Part shown: positions 1 to 7,560 of the stretch, piece by piece
Position numbering within the stretch: position 1 is the first letter of the stretch
Layout: each line of letters starts with the position of its first letter
Assembly (NCBI GenBank): GCA_902788865.1
Contig: CADALZ010000004.1
Span: 24,033-88,032 of the forward strand
Source of the DNA: an uncultured Bacteroidales bacterium
Lineage (GTDB): Bacteria > Bacteroidota > Bacteroidia > Bacteroidales > Bacteroidaceae
Direction of reading: 5' to 3'
DNA: 64,000 nt
Notes under the pieces: model-generated
The model's input: only the letters and a program-made list of their open reading frames with translations
Told to the model about the DNA's origin: nothing
Databases searched by the model: none
Translations under genes and position numbers: made by a program

Positions 1-350
1 TGGCAGATGAGATGCTGGTGCAGCTCTCTTATGCCATCGGTGTGGCTGAGCCTATCTCTATCTATGTGAATACCTACGGACGTAGTCATGTGAAGATGAC
101 AGATGGAGAAATTGCAGAGAAGATTGGCCAGCTCTTCGACTTGCGCCCTTATGAGATAGAAGAGCGTCTGAAGTTGCGCAATCCTATCTATGAAGAGACG
201 GCAGCCTATGGCCACATGGGACGTGAGCCTCAGACCATCACCAAGCACTATAAGTCGTACTACGAAGGCGACAAGGATGTGACGGTGGAGCTCTTCACAT
301 GGGAGAAGCTCGACTATGTGGACAAGATAAAGGAAGCATTCCATGTCTGA
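1..350 (+). CDS. metK: S-adenosylmethionine synthase, C-terminal part (cut by window edge)
   Basis: Only about the last 115 codons are present; the reading frame is open to the left edge, so the true start lies outside the window. MetK makes S-adenosylmethionine from methionine and ATP in the cytoplasm. The visible part has the family's C-terminal domain: QLSYAIGVAEPISIYV, followed by the near-terminal YGHMGREP (usually YGHFGR) and the closing KLDYVDKIK stretch. The next gene starts inside its last codons (8-nt overlap), so the two are probably co-transcribed. The methionine at position 12 is internal and not the start. Identity is clear from sequence recognition. Confidence 0.95.
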   Translation, partial: ADEMLVQLSYAIGVAEPISIYVNTYGRSHVKMTDGEIAEKIGQLFDLRPYEIEERLKLRNPIYEETAAYGHMGREPQTITKHYKSYYEGDKDVTVELFTWEKLDYVDKIKEAFHV

Positions 351-1074
351 AACGGTGATAATGGATTTCACCCATACCTATGCGGCGGACGACTTTGAGA
401 CCGCTGACGGCGTATGGATAGACTGCACGGATATCACAGGGACCAATTGCTACTGCGATGCGGAAGCACAGGAGAAGCTGCGCTTACGCATCGCTCCCTA
501 TTCGGCAGCAGGAATCCATTTCATCGACTCTGGAAACTACCACTACCTCTCTAAACTCTGGACAGAAAAGATAGCAGAGCCATTCAGCTTGGTGCTCTTC
601 GACCATCATCCAGACATGCAGCCCCCCCGCTTCGAAGGTGTGCTCTCATGCGGTGGATGGGTAAGGGCGCTGCTGGAAGAGAGCCGATGGCTGCAACGCG
701 TCTATATCATCGGAGCATCGAGCGCCTTAAAGGCAGAGGCGCAAGGCTACGAAGACCGTCTGCACTACATCACCGAGGAAGAGGCTATTTCATTTCCGCA
801 ACTGGGAAAAAATTTTTTCCTAACTGCGGAAGAAAAAATCTACCTCTCCATAGACAAGGATGTGCTTGCCACGTCAGAGGTACACACCAATTGGGATCAA
901 GGCAGCCTGTCATTGCAGCAACTCACATACCAGCTGCAGTGCATATTCCTTGAAACCCAGGTGATAGGAGCCGATGTCTGTGGAGAAGATCCCGAACTGG
1001 CAGACGCTGCGCACAAGGCACAAAACAGGACTGTAAACCGCACCCTTCATCACCTTTTAAACACCTATTTATAA
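343..1074 (+). CDS. Arginase/agmatinase-fold hydrolase
   Basis: A 243-aa protein with the metal-binding pattern of the ureohydrolase (arginase) superfamily: a His in GNYHYLS (H67), FDHHPDM giving D87, H89 and D91 (family DAHxD), and LSIDKD giving D171 and D173 (family SxDxD). The usual DP after the last motif is missing and the protein is shorter than true arginases (about 300 aa), so the substrate cannot be named; a divergent arginase-like or UPF0489-like member is equally possible. It overlaps metK by 8 nt and abuts the following LOG gene (shared ATAATGG junction), so it sits in an operon. Residues 154-161 (LGKNFFLT) are encoded by a 34-bp near-palindrome at 796-829 that recurs elsewhere in the window (see findings). 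Confidence 0.75.
   Translation: MSETVIMDFTHTYAADDFETADGVWIDCTDITGTNCYCDAEAQEKLRLRIAPYSAAGIHFIDSGNYHYLSKLWTEKIAEPFSLVLFDHHPDMQPPRFEGVLSCGGWVRALLEESRWLQRVYIIGASSALKAEAQGYEDRLHYITEEEAISFPQLGKNFFLTAEEKIYLSIDKDVLATSEVHTNWDQGSLSLQQLTYQLQCIFLETQVIGADVCGEDPELADAAHKAQNRTVNRTLHHLLNTYL
796..829. repeat. 34-bp near-palindrome inside the arginase-like gene
   Basis: The two 17-nt halves pair at 14 of 17 positions around a central run of A then T. Read on the minus strand it contains AGTTAGGAAAAAATTTTTTC followed 22 nt later by AGTTG, matching the 22-nt-period repeat family seen at 10.3, 41.0, 47.2 and 56.8 kb. It is in frame and encodes QLGKNFFLTA. Seen directly; membership of a common family is inference. 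Confidence 0.6.
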
Positions 1075-1664
1075 TGGCATACAAGAAATCCATAAGCGTA
1101 TATTGTGCATCGAGCACACTGATAGATGAAACCTATGCATTGGCTGCTCAGGAACTGGGCACACTGATGGCCAAAAACGGTCTGCGCCTGATTTATGGCG
1201 GAGGCGACCGTGGCTTGATGGGTGCTGTGGCAAAGGGCGTGCTTGATGCTGGTGGCGAAGCTGTGGGCGTGATTCCACATTTCATGGTAGAAGCAGGATG
1301 GCAACATCATGGTCTCACAGAGCTGATAGAAGTAGAAGACATGTCGGCTCGCAAGAAGCTCATGGAAGAAATCTCCGACGGCTGCATCGCCTTGCCAGGC
1401 AGTGTGGGTACGTTTGATGAACTGATGGAGATCATCGCCTTAAAGAAGTTGGGCCTCTACCTCAAGCCAGTGGTCATACTCAACACCAACCACTTCTATG
1501 CCCCGCTTCAGACATTGCTTCAGAAGAGCATTGACGAACACTTCATGCATCCAGGCTATAGTGAACTTTGGGACTTTGTAGATACACCTACAGAGGCAAT
1601 AGACAAGATTCTGCACACCCCACTGGCCGACCAGCAAACCATCTGGAACATGACAGCGATATGA
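1074..1664 (+). CDS. LOG family protein (cytokinin riboside 5'-monophosphate phosphoribohydrolase type)
   Basis: A 196-aa cytoplasmic Rossmann-fold protein of the LOG / TIGR00730 family. The family cleaves nucleoside 5'-monophosphates (N6-modified AMP in known members) to free base and ribose-5-phosphate. It shows the N-terminal GGGDRGLMG loop near residues 42-50 and the signature PGSVGTFDEL (family PGGxGTxxE), with the usual second Gly replaced by Ser. The preceding ARKKLMEEISDGCIALPGS segment is also typical. It follows the arginase-like gene without a gap and overlaps the next gene by an ATGA stop/start, so translation is probably coupled. The substrate in bacteria is often unknown; lysine decarboxylase is an old misannotation of this family. 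Confidence 0.88.
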   Translation: MAYKKSISVYCASSTLIDETYALAAQELGTLMAKNGLRLIYGGGDRGLMGAVAKGVLDAGGEAVGVIPHFMVEAGWQHHGLTELIEVEDMSARKKLMEEISDGCIALPGSVGTFDELMEIIALKKLGLYLKPVVILNTNHFYAPLQTLLQKSIDEHFMHPGYSELWDFVDTPTEAIDKILHTPLADQQTIWNMTAI

Positions 1665-2383
1665 TGCCCCTACTCTCCATAATGATTCAGGCAGGGAAGC
1701 TCATCCCCTATGCACCACGACGTGACGATGCCGTGTCTGTGGTGCTGTTGGTTTGCTTCTTCGTCATCTTCTATGTGCTCGCTGCAGACGGTCGCTTCCT
1801 TTTTCAGATGCTCCAGAACTTCATGCTCAATCGCAAGCGCTTCAGCATCTTCGACACCTCCACCACCTCAGAGGTAAACCGCCTGTTTCTTCTCATACTG
1901 ATGGGATGCGTCCTTTCTGGCGTCAGTCTCTTCACCATTTGTGTGACTTATCAGCCCGCTTTGACAGACCATCTGGCCCCTATTGCCTTGCTGGGCATCT
2001 ATGTAGCGGTGGTCATTCTGTACCTGCTCCAGAAATGGGTGTTCTATAAGCTCCTTGGCTGGATGTTCCTTGATTCAGACACCGCCAAGCTAAGCATGGA
2101 GTCATACTATACCCTTATCTATTTCGCCACGTTCTATTTTCTTATATCCACTTTGGTCATAGTCTTCATGCGCCTGCCACTTTGGGGCAGTTTGACACTT
2201 TACCTCAGTGTCTTCCTTATTCTGCGCATATTTATATTCTTTAAGTGGATTAAGCTTTTTTCTGTAAAAAAATATGGTTTATTGCGTTTCTTTTTGTACT
2301 TTTGTGCCCTTGAAATTGTGCCCATAATTTTAGCGGGCGCTATAGTGCTGATTATTAATGAATTATTGATTTTAAATCTTTAA
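1661..2383 (+). CDS. DUF4271-type integral membrane protein
   Basis: About 240 aa with six or so hydrophobic segments, beginning near residue 22 (VSVVLLVCFFVIFYVLA) and ending with a C-terminal helix. The pattern fits the Bacteroidota DUF4271 membrane proteins, which sit next to hemD in this group. An in-frame extension back to 1568 exists but would lie inside the LOG gene; the start at 1661 forms an ATGA overlap with the LOG stop, and 1664 is an alternative Met. Seven nucleotides separate its stop from the hemD GTG start. Function is unknown; a link to envelope or heme-related processes would be inferred from position only. Confidence 0.8.
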   Translation: MMPLLSIMIQAGKLIPYAPRRDDAVSVVLLVCFFVIFYVLAADGRFLFQMLQNFMLNRKRFSIFDTSTTSEVNRLFLLILMGCVLSGVSLFTICVTYQPALTDHLAPIALLGIYVAVVILYLLQKWVFYKLLGWMFLDSDTAKLSMESYYTLIYFATFYFLISTLVIVFMRLPLWGSLTLYLSVFLILRIFIFFKWIKLFSVKKYGLLRFFLYFCALEIVPIILAGAIVLIINELLILNL

Positions 2384-2389
2384 GAGAAC

Positions 2390-3139
2390 GTGGAAATAAA
2401 GAAAATCCTCGTGTCACAGCCAAAACCTGCGACAGAGAAATCACCCTACTATGACATTGCCGCTAAGTACGGAGTAGAATTTGAATTTCATCCTTTCATC
2501 AAGGTGGATAGTCTTTCAGCGAAGGAGTTTAGACAGCAGCGTGTGAACATACTCGACCACACAGCTATCATCTTCACTTCACGCCATGGCATCGACCATT
2601 TCTTCGGCCTTTGCCAGGAGATGCGCGTGTCTATCCCTGAAACGATGAAATACTTCTGTGTGACAGAGACCGTGGCTCTCTATCTGCAGAAATACATCCA
2701 GTACCGCAAGCGCAAGATTTTCTTTGGCTCTACTGGTAAGATCAACGATTTGCTGCCTTCTATCCTCAAACATAAGACAGAGAAGTACTTCGTTCCACAG
2801 TCGGATGTGCACAATGATGACATCAAGAACCTCCTTGATGCCAACAACATCACCAATACTGAGGCCGTGATGTATCGCACTGTGGCCAACGACGGCATTA
2901 CGCCTGAGTTTGTGGGACAGTTTGATATGCTGGTGTTCTTCAGTCCGGCAGGTGTATCCTCCCTGATGACCAACTGCCCTGACTTCAAGCAGGGCGACGT
3001 ACAGATTTCTGCTTTCGGAACAACGACGGTGAACGCTGTACGCGATGCTGGATTGCGCCTCGATCTGGAAGTGCCCAACGAGCACGCACACTCTATGACA
3101 GGAGCCCTCGACTGGTTCTTGGATCAGAATAAAAAGTGA
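2390..3139 (+). CDS. hemD: Uroporphyrinogen-III synthase
   Basis: A 249-aa protein that closes and inverts ring D of hydroxymethylbilane to give uroporphyrinogen III in tetrapyrrole synthesis. The sequence matches the Bacteroidales form: opening KKILVSQPKP, ILDHTAIIFTSRHGIDHFF, YFCVTETVALYLQKYIQYR, and the C-terminal DMLVFFSPAGVSSLM and AFGTTTVNAV segments, which are the usual conserved patches of this poorly conserved enzyme. The start is GTG at 2390, 6 nt after the upstream stop; no ATG fits better. The two-lobed HemD fold is expected from length. It heads a run of tightly packed genes through rnpA, yidD and tatD. Confidence 0.9.
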   Translation: MEIKKILVSQPKPATEKSPYYDIAAKYGVEFEFHPFIKVDSLSAKEFRQQRVNILDHTAIIFTSRHGIDHFFGLCQEMRVSIPETMKYFCVTETVALYLQKYIQYRKRKIFFGSTGKINDLLPSILKHKTEKYFVPQSDVHNDDIKNLLDANNITNTEAVMYRTVANDGITPEFVGQFDMLVFFSPAGVSSLMTNCPDFKQGDVQISAFGTTTVNAVRDAGLRLDLEVPNEHAHSMTGALDWFLDQNKK

Positions 3140-3156
3140 TAATATAATAAGGTGGA

Positions 3157-3564
3157 ATGCCCTTTACGCTCAGAAAGCCCGAGAGGCTAAGCAAGAAGAA
3201 GATCATAGAAAAGATGTTTCAAGGGGGCGAATCACGCTCATTTACCATCTTTCCACTACGTATTGTCTTCATGCCAGCCCCAGAGCAGGAAGTACCGCTG
3301 AGCATGATGGTCAGCGTATCGAAACGGCACTTCAAGCGTGCCGTGAAGCGCAATAGGGTAAAGCGACTGGTAAGAGAGGCTTGGCGCTTGCAGAAGCAAC
3401 CGCTGGCCCACTTGCTGGCTGCGCAACAGAAACCACTGGCAGTGGTACTCATCTATCTGGCCGACGAGCTGCCTACCTATGCCACCATCGAGCAAAGGGT
3501 GCAGACGGCTATCCTCCGACTTTGCGAATTCCACAAACCCAAGGAAGATGAAACCCCTGCTTGA
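3157..3564 (+). CDS. rnpA: Ribonuclease P protein component
   Basis: A 135-aa basic protein, the protein subunit that helps RNase P RNA mature tRNA 5' ends. The family signature is plain: [21 protein letters not shown] (residues about 52-72) matches the RNR motif, and the N-terminal [17 protein letters not shown] is typical of the Bacteroidota version. The yidD start lies inside its last 17 nt, giving the widely conserved rnpA-yidD pair. The RNase P RNA gene itself is not in this window. Confidence 0.95.
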   Translation: MPFTLRKPERLSKKKIIEKMFQGGESRSFTIFPLRIVFMPAPEQEVPLSMMVSVSKRHFKRAVKRNRVKRLVREAWRLQKQPLAHLLAAQQKPLAVVLIYLADELPTYATIEQRVQTAILRLCEFHKPKEDETPA

Positions 3565-3778
3565 CTTTCTCGCTTGGCTGCTCCTGCTGCCCATCTACTT
3601 TTATCAGCGTTTCATCTCCCCACTGATAGGGCCGTCTTGTCGCTTCACCCCTACCTGCTCGCAGTATGCCGTGGAGGCCATCAAGAAGCATGGTCCGTTC
3701 AAGGGACTTTATCTGGCTATCCGTCGCATCTTGCGCTGCCATCCTTGGGGAGGCTCTGGCTATGATCCTGTGCCATGA
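3548..3778 (+). CDS. yidD: Membrane protein insertion efficiency factor YidD
   Basis: A 76-aa protein of the YidD (haemolytic DUF37) family that assists YidC/Sec-dependent insertion of inner-membrane proteins. It has an N-terminal amphipathic/hydrophobic stretch ([19 protein letters not shown]), then the family hallmarks [16 protein letters not shown] and the C-terminal [15 protein letters not shown] chose the ATG at 3548 rather than the in-frame ATG at 3479 because the extension lies entirely within rnpA and is not YidD-like. Its stop overlaps the tatD-like start by ATGA. Confidence 0.95.
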   Translation: MKPLLDFLAWLLLLPIYFYQRFISPLIGPSCRFTPTCSQYAVEAIKKHGPFKGLYLAIRRILRCHPWGGSGYDPVP

Positions 3779-4425
3779 TCACTCCGCTCAACATACATAC
3801 ACACCTGCTGCCTCAGCCTGCCCATGCAGCTATCCAGAATCGCTATCCTGAGACTTTCGATGCACAGGAAGAAGGCTGGTTCTCCATAGGCATTCATCCA
3901 TGGAAAGTGCAAGCGTATCAACAAAACTATCCGTGGGCGCTGCTCAGGCAGCAAGCTGCCCTTCCACAAGTATTGGCTATCGGAGAGGCCGGACTTGATA
4001 AGCTGTGCGACAGCCAGTTGGCGGAGCAAGAACGCGTATTCCGCCAACAAGCCGCACTGGCCGAAGAGCTATCCAAACCCCTTATTATCCATTTGGTGAA
4101 GAGCACAGACGAGCTGCTCCGCATCCGCAAAGACATGCGTCCTTCCATGCCTTGGATCATCCACGGATTCCGAGGCAAGCCCGCACAGGCTCAGTCGCTC
4201 CTCAGTCATGGCTGCAGCCTCTCCTTCGGCACCCTTTATCACCCAGAGAGCCTAAGGCTCACCCCACTCTCCCGTCTATTCTTAGAAACAGATGAGGCCG
4301 ATGCCTCTATAGAAAGCTTGTTGGAAAAGGCTGCCGAGATAAAAGGCATCAGCGTAGAAGAAATGACACAGACACTCACGGACAACGTCAATAACACGTT
4401 CGCTTGTGTCCACGAAGACAAATAA
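3775..4425 (+). CDS. TatD family metal-dependent hydrolase
   Basis: A 216-aa TIM-barrel amidohydrolase-superfamily protein of the TatD type, a cytoplasmic DNase family. Metal and substrate residues are visible: N-terminal HTH (residues 8-10; family HxH), IGEAGLD (about 71-77), [19 protein letters not shown] and LETDEAD near the end. It is somewhat shorter than E. coli TatD (260 aa), as is usual for the Bacteroidota version found beside yidD. ATGA overlap with yidD indicates translational coupling. The true substrate is not known. Confidence 0.88.
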   Translation: MITPLNIHTHLLPQPAHAAIQNRYPETFDAQEEGWFSIGIHPWKVQAYQQNYPWALLRQQAALPQVLAIGEAGLDKLCDSQLAEQERVFRQQAALAEELSKPLIIHLVKSTDELLRIRKDMRPSMPWIIHGFRGKPAQAQSLLSHGCSLSFGTLYHPESLRLTPLSRLFLETDEADASIESLLEKAAEIKGISVEEMTQTLTDNVNNTFACVHEDK

Positions 4426-4500
4426 TTGTCAATTAACAATACTCTATCGCCCATTTTTACAATCTTTGCTTCAGGGAAGATAGGCTGCAGTTCGGAAAAT

Positions 4501-4543
4501 TGCAAGTAAACTTGCATTTTCACTCACCTTGCACTATCTTTGC
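4501..4543 (+). promoter_or_regulatory. tyrS promoter with overlapping palindrome
   Basis: A -7 element TATCTTTG at 4535-4542 with TTG at 4512-4514 about 20 bp upstream gives a Bacteroidota housekeeping promoter for tyrS. The -33 region is embedded in the inverted repeat TGCAAGTAAACTTGCA (4501-4516; 7-bp arms, AA centre), which could be an operator. The operator idea is inference. Confidence 0.6.
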
Positions 4544-4571
4544 ACCCAAATTAAAAAAACAAATTCATTCG

Positions 4572-5876
4572 ATGACACAAAACTTTGTAGAAGAATTAAA
4601 ATGGCGTGGCATGCTGGCACAGATCATGCCTGGCACTGAAGAGTTGCTTCAGAAAGAAATGGTAACAGCCTACCTGGGTACCGACCCAACGGCAGATTCA
4701 CTTCACATAGGCCACCTGTGTGGCATCATGATGCTGCGGCATTTCCAGCGCTGCGGCCACAAGCCTATCATCTTGGTGGGTGGTGCCACAGGTATGATTG
4801 GCGATCCTTCTGGCAAGAGCCAGGAGCGCAACCTGCTGGATGCTGAAACCCTTTATCACAATCAGGAGTGCATCAAGAAGCAGGTGGCTAAGTTCCTCGA
4901 CTTCGAGACGGATGCGCCTAACGGTGCTGAGATGGTGAACAACTACGACTGGATGAAAGACTTCACCTTCCTTGACTTTGCGCGTGAGGTAGGTAAGCAC
5001 ATCACCGTAAACTACATGATGGCCAAGGACTCAGTGCAGAAGCGTCTCAATGGTGAGGCTCGTGATGGACTTTCATTCACCGAGTTCACTTACCAGCTGC
5101 TACAAGGCTACGATTTCCTCTACCTCTATCAGCATAAGAACTGCAAGCTCCAGCTTGGTGGAAACGACCAGTGGGGAAACATCACCACAGGTACAGAGCT
5201 TATCCGCCGCACACTGGGCATAGAGAACGAAGCATTCGCCCTCACTTGCCCACTTATCACTAAGTCTGATGGCAAGAAGTTCGGCAAGACAGAGAGTGGC
5301 AACATCTGGCTGGATCCAAAGCGCACCACACCTTATAAGTTCTATCAGTTCTGGCTCAATGTGAGCGATGATGACGCAGAGAAGTACATTAAGATATTCA
5401 CCTCACTCACTAAGGAAGAGATCGATGCCCTGGTAGCAGAACATGCCGAGGCTCCACATCTGCGTGTGCTGCAGAAGCGCCTGGCGAAGGAGGTGACCTG
5501 CATGGTACATTCCGAGGAAGACTACAATGCAGCTGTTGAAGCCTCTGGCATCCTCTTCGGAAATGATACCCATGATGCTCTGATGAAGCTCGATGAAGAC
5601 ACGCTGCTTTCTGTGTTCGAAGGTGTGCCTCAGTTTGAGGTGTCACGCTCATTGCTCGAAACAGGCGTGAAGGCTGTTGACCTCTTTGCAGAGCATTCAC
5701 AGGTGTTTGCCTCTAAGGGCGAGATGCGTAAGTTGGTGCAGGGTGGTGGCGTTTCTGTCAACAAGGAGAAACTCGCTGCTTTCGATGAAATCATCGGTAC
5801 CGACCGCTTGATAGGTGGCAAATATCTGCTTGTACAGCGCGGAAAGAAGAATTATTTCCTACTGATAGCGAAATAA
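4572..5876 (+). CDS. tyrS: Tyrosyl-tRNA synthetase
   Basis: A 434-aa class Ic aminoacyl-tRNA synthetase charging tRNA-Tyr. The ATP-binding HIGH motif is at residues 45-48 (LHIGH), the KMSKS-equivalent is KFGKT in [11 protein letters not shown], and the tRNA-binding S4 domain forms the C-terminus ([18 protein letters not shown]). The open frame extends back to 4500, but that would read through the promoter; the ATG at 4572 gives the standard start [15 protein letters not shown]. It has its own promoter and precedes a tRNA gene. Confidence 0.97.
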   Translation: MTQNFVEELKWRGMLAQIMPGTEELLQKEMVTAYLGTDPTADSLHIGHLCGIMMLRHFQRCGHKPIILVGGATGMIGDPSGKSQERNLLDAETLYHNQECIKKQVAKFLDFETDAPNGAEMVNNYDWMKDFTFLDFAREVGKHITVNYMMAKDSVQKRLNGEARDGLSFTEFTYQLLQGYDFLYLYQHKNCKLQLGGNDQWGNITTGTELIRRTLGIENEAFALTCPLITKSDGKKFGKTESGNIWLDPKRTTPYKFYQFWLNVSDDDAEKYIKIFTSLTKEEIDALVAEHAEAPHLRVLQKRLAKEVTCMVHSEEDYNAAVEASGILFGNDTHDALMKLDEDTLLSVFEGVPQFEVSRSLLETGVKAVDLFAEHSQVFASKGEMRKLVQGGGVSVNKEKLAAFDEIIGTDRLIGGKYLLVQRGKKNYFLLIAK

Positions 5877-5946
5877 AACGGCTGAAATTTGCAAAATTCA
5901 CTGCTTAGCTCTACCTTTGCAGTGGTTTTCAAGTGAAACATCTGTT

Positions 5947-6017
5947 TGGACTATGGTGTAATGGTAGCACAACAGGTTTTGGTTCTGTTTGACTGAGTTC
6001 GAGTCTCGGTAGTCCAA
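5947..6017 (+). tRNA. tRNA-Gln (anticodon TTG)
   Basis: A 71-nt cloverleaf can be folded by hand: acceptor stem TGGACTA/TAGTCCA, D arm GTG..CAC with loop TAATGGTAG, anticodon stem ACAGG/TCTGT with loop TTTTGGT (anticodon TTG, reading CAA), and T arm CTGAG-TTCGAGT-CTCGG. The discriminator base is A and the CCA end is not encoded. It is followed by a strong terminator. Confidence 0.95.
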
Positions 6018-6025
6018 CGTCAAGG

Positions 6026-6053
6026 AGCCCCGCTTAAAAAGGCGGGGCTTTTT
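6026..6053 (+). terminator. Intrinsic terminator after tRNA-Gln
   Basis: Perfect 8-bp stem AGCCCCGC/GCGGGGCT with an 8-nt A-rich loop and a run of T at 6049-6053. Confidence 0.92.
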
Positions 6054-6102
6054 GTTTGTAGATATCTATAAAACCTTTATCTTTACGCCAAAATACTAAA
6101 AT

Positions 6103-7098
6103 ATGAGATACATAGAGGAATTTAAAGCCTTCCTGAATACACTCGAAGGCCAGGAGATACAAGACAAGTTCGAACTGTTTAATGTGTTCTATCTGCTCGA
6201 TGACTTCAACAGCATCGAAGCAGAGCGCACGGTGCCCGACCTTATGCGCTATGACCTCGCAGCCTTCTCGCAGGTGATAGCACAGATGCCAGAACCAAAC
6301 TCCATCGAAGAAGCTAAGGCGCTCTACATACAAATCATCGACCATACGGTGCCTTGTTTAGATCCCGCTGACGGTGATTTCATCACGGCAGGCGATTACC
6401 GCAACATGCTCCATGCACTGATCTCCCTCTCCTTTGTGCTCTCACATAATTATCCAGCCTACTTCATCCCCTACCTCTATCGGTATAAGATGTACCAACT
6501 GGTACAAACGGCAGAGGCTTGCGACTTTGACTTGCCTCCGATGCCAAAGGCAAACGATTGGCGTGCACGCTGTATGTACTATTGGGAACTGTGTGAAACG
6601 CTTTACCACTACCGCATCAAGCACGATCTTATCTCTATAGAACTCTGGACATTCCTATACCATTTTGCGCCCATGTGCATCCCTTCTCTGAACTTTGGAG
6701 ACCTGCCCGCACCTACGCATATCTGGTGGCTTGGGAAGCGTGAATCTATTGATGAGTATCGTAGCACCACCATTACCCATTTACGCCCGTCTGCACGTAA
6801 GGGCGACCTTATGGTGCGCTATGAGGCTACGCCTAAGCGAGGCATCACAGGTTTTTGGCGCGTACTCTCTAATGCCATCGTAGATCCAATAGATCCGCAA
6901 TACACCTATTGCTATGTGGGCAATCGCTTAGACACCCCACTGCTAACCAGCGCAGAGTTGAAAGCTGATGCTTATTTCAGCAAGCATCCGCTTTGCAAAC
7001 GCCACTTCTTAGACAGCGATGGACGCATGATATCAGAAGCAGACTTGAAACAACTCCTGTCTTTGCTTCAAGCCAAAGGGTTTGATTGTAAGCTTTAG
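6103..7098 (+). CDS. Unknown 331-aa protein, possible PUA/EVE-like C-terminal part
   Basis: I do not recognise this protein. It has no signal peptide or membrane segment and is rich in aromatic residues. The N-terminal two thirds look helical; the C-terminal part (about residues 205-300) reads HIWWLGKR, then KGDLMVRYEATPKRGITGFW and later YCYVG. A KGD-(hydrophobic)-x-Y segment followed by GI-x-G-(hydrophobic) recalls the PUA-like EVE/ASCH fold, but this is a weak visual resemblance. It stands alone after the tRNA terminator, with a possible -7-like TATCTTTA just upstream, and is followed by a structured intergenic element. Codon use matches its core-genome neighbours. Confidence 0.6.
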   Translation: MRYIEEFKAFLNTLEGQEIQDKFELFNVFYLLDDFNSIEAERTVPDLMRYDLAAFSQVIAQMPEPNSIEEAKALYIQIIDHTVPCLDPADGDFITAGDYRNMLHALISLSFVLSHNYPAYFIPYLYRYKMYQLVQTAEACDFDLPPMPKANDWRARCMYYWELCETLYHYRIKHDLISIELWTFLYHFAPMCIPSLNFGDLPAPTHIWWLGKRESIDEYRSTTITHLRPSARKGDLMVRYEATPKRGITGFWRVLSNAIVDPIDPQYTYCYVGNRLDTPLLTSAELKADAYFSKHPLCKRHFLDSDGRMISEADLKQLLSLLQAKGFDCKL

Positions 7099-7560
7099 AT
7101 CTCTTTTTCGGCTTAACAGCCGATGAAGTTACTCATTCTTTTCTTCGGCACGGCCCGAAGAAAAGAACCAAAAGAAGAGCCGCCGTCTGCACATCTTCCG
7201 CTAAAAACCACTCACATTTTTGGGAGTGCCGCAAGACGTGCGCTTCGCGCTCTTTGCGGTGCGGCCCTCTTTCCCAAAAACGTGAGTGGTTTTATTCACG
7301 CTCCAGATGTGAGGACGGAACTTTGTCACCCATCCTACCCCCTATTCAATATTAGGAATAAATCATATAAGTCCGGCATCATGAAAAAAGCGTAAAGAAA
7401 TAGAGGGGCTTTTCCCGTGAAAAAGCGCAGACTGTTTGAGCGAAGCGAGTTTCTGCGCTTTAGGAAAAAGTTCCTCTATTTTAGGTTTTTTCGTGCAGCC
7501 GGTGAACCTTTCTTTGATTCGTTTCTTTCGTTTCATGACGAAAGAAATGAATAAAAAAAA
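7099..7560. repeat. Intergenic stretch made of nested hairpins
   Basis: This 462-bp gene-free stretch holds at least five inverted repeats: 7136-7148/7155-7167 (13 bp, perfect), 7204-7225/7272-7293 (22 bp, one mismatch), 7398-7406/7473-7481 (9 bp) enclosing 7422-7431/7452-7461 (10 bp), and 7522-7530/7539-7547 (9 bp). A 90-codon open frame at 7123-7395 runs through two of them and looks accidental. The text GTTTGAGCGAAGCGAGTTT is of a kind I have seen repeatedly between Bacteroidales genes, so it is probably an interspersed repeat. Confidence 0.7.

Noticed and set aside
2579-3091. 170-codon antisense ORF in hemD
   Set aside because: Shadow frame of a well-supported gene; no family resemblance.
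5877-5946. Second promoter-like TACCTTTG before tRNA-Gln as a separate gene
   Set aside because: It fits simply as the tRNA promoter; no ORF or extra RNA is seen between tyrS and the tRNA.
7123-7395. 90-codon ORF in the hairpin-rich region
   Set aside because: It runs through two long inverted repeats, has Arg/Ala/Pro-rich random-looking text and no promoter; the stems explain the open frame.
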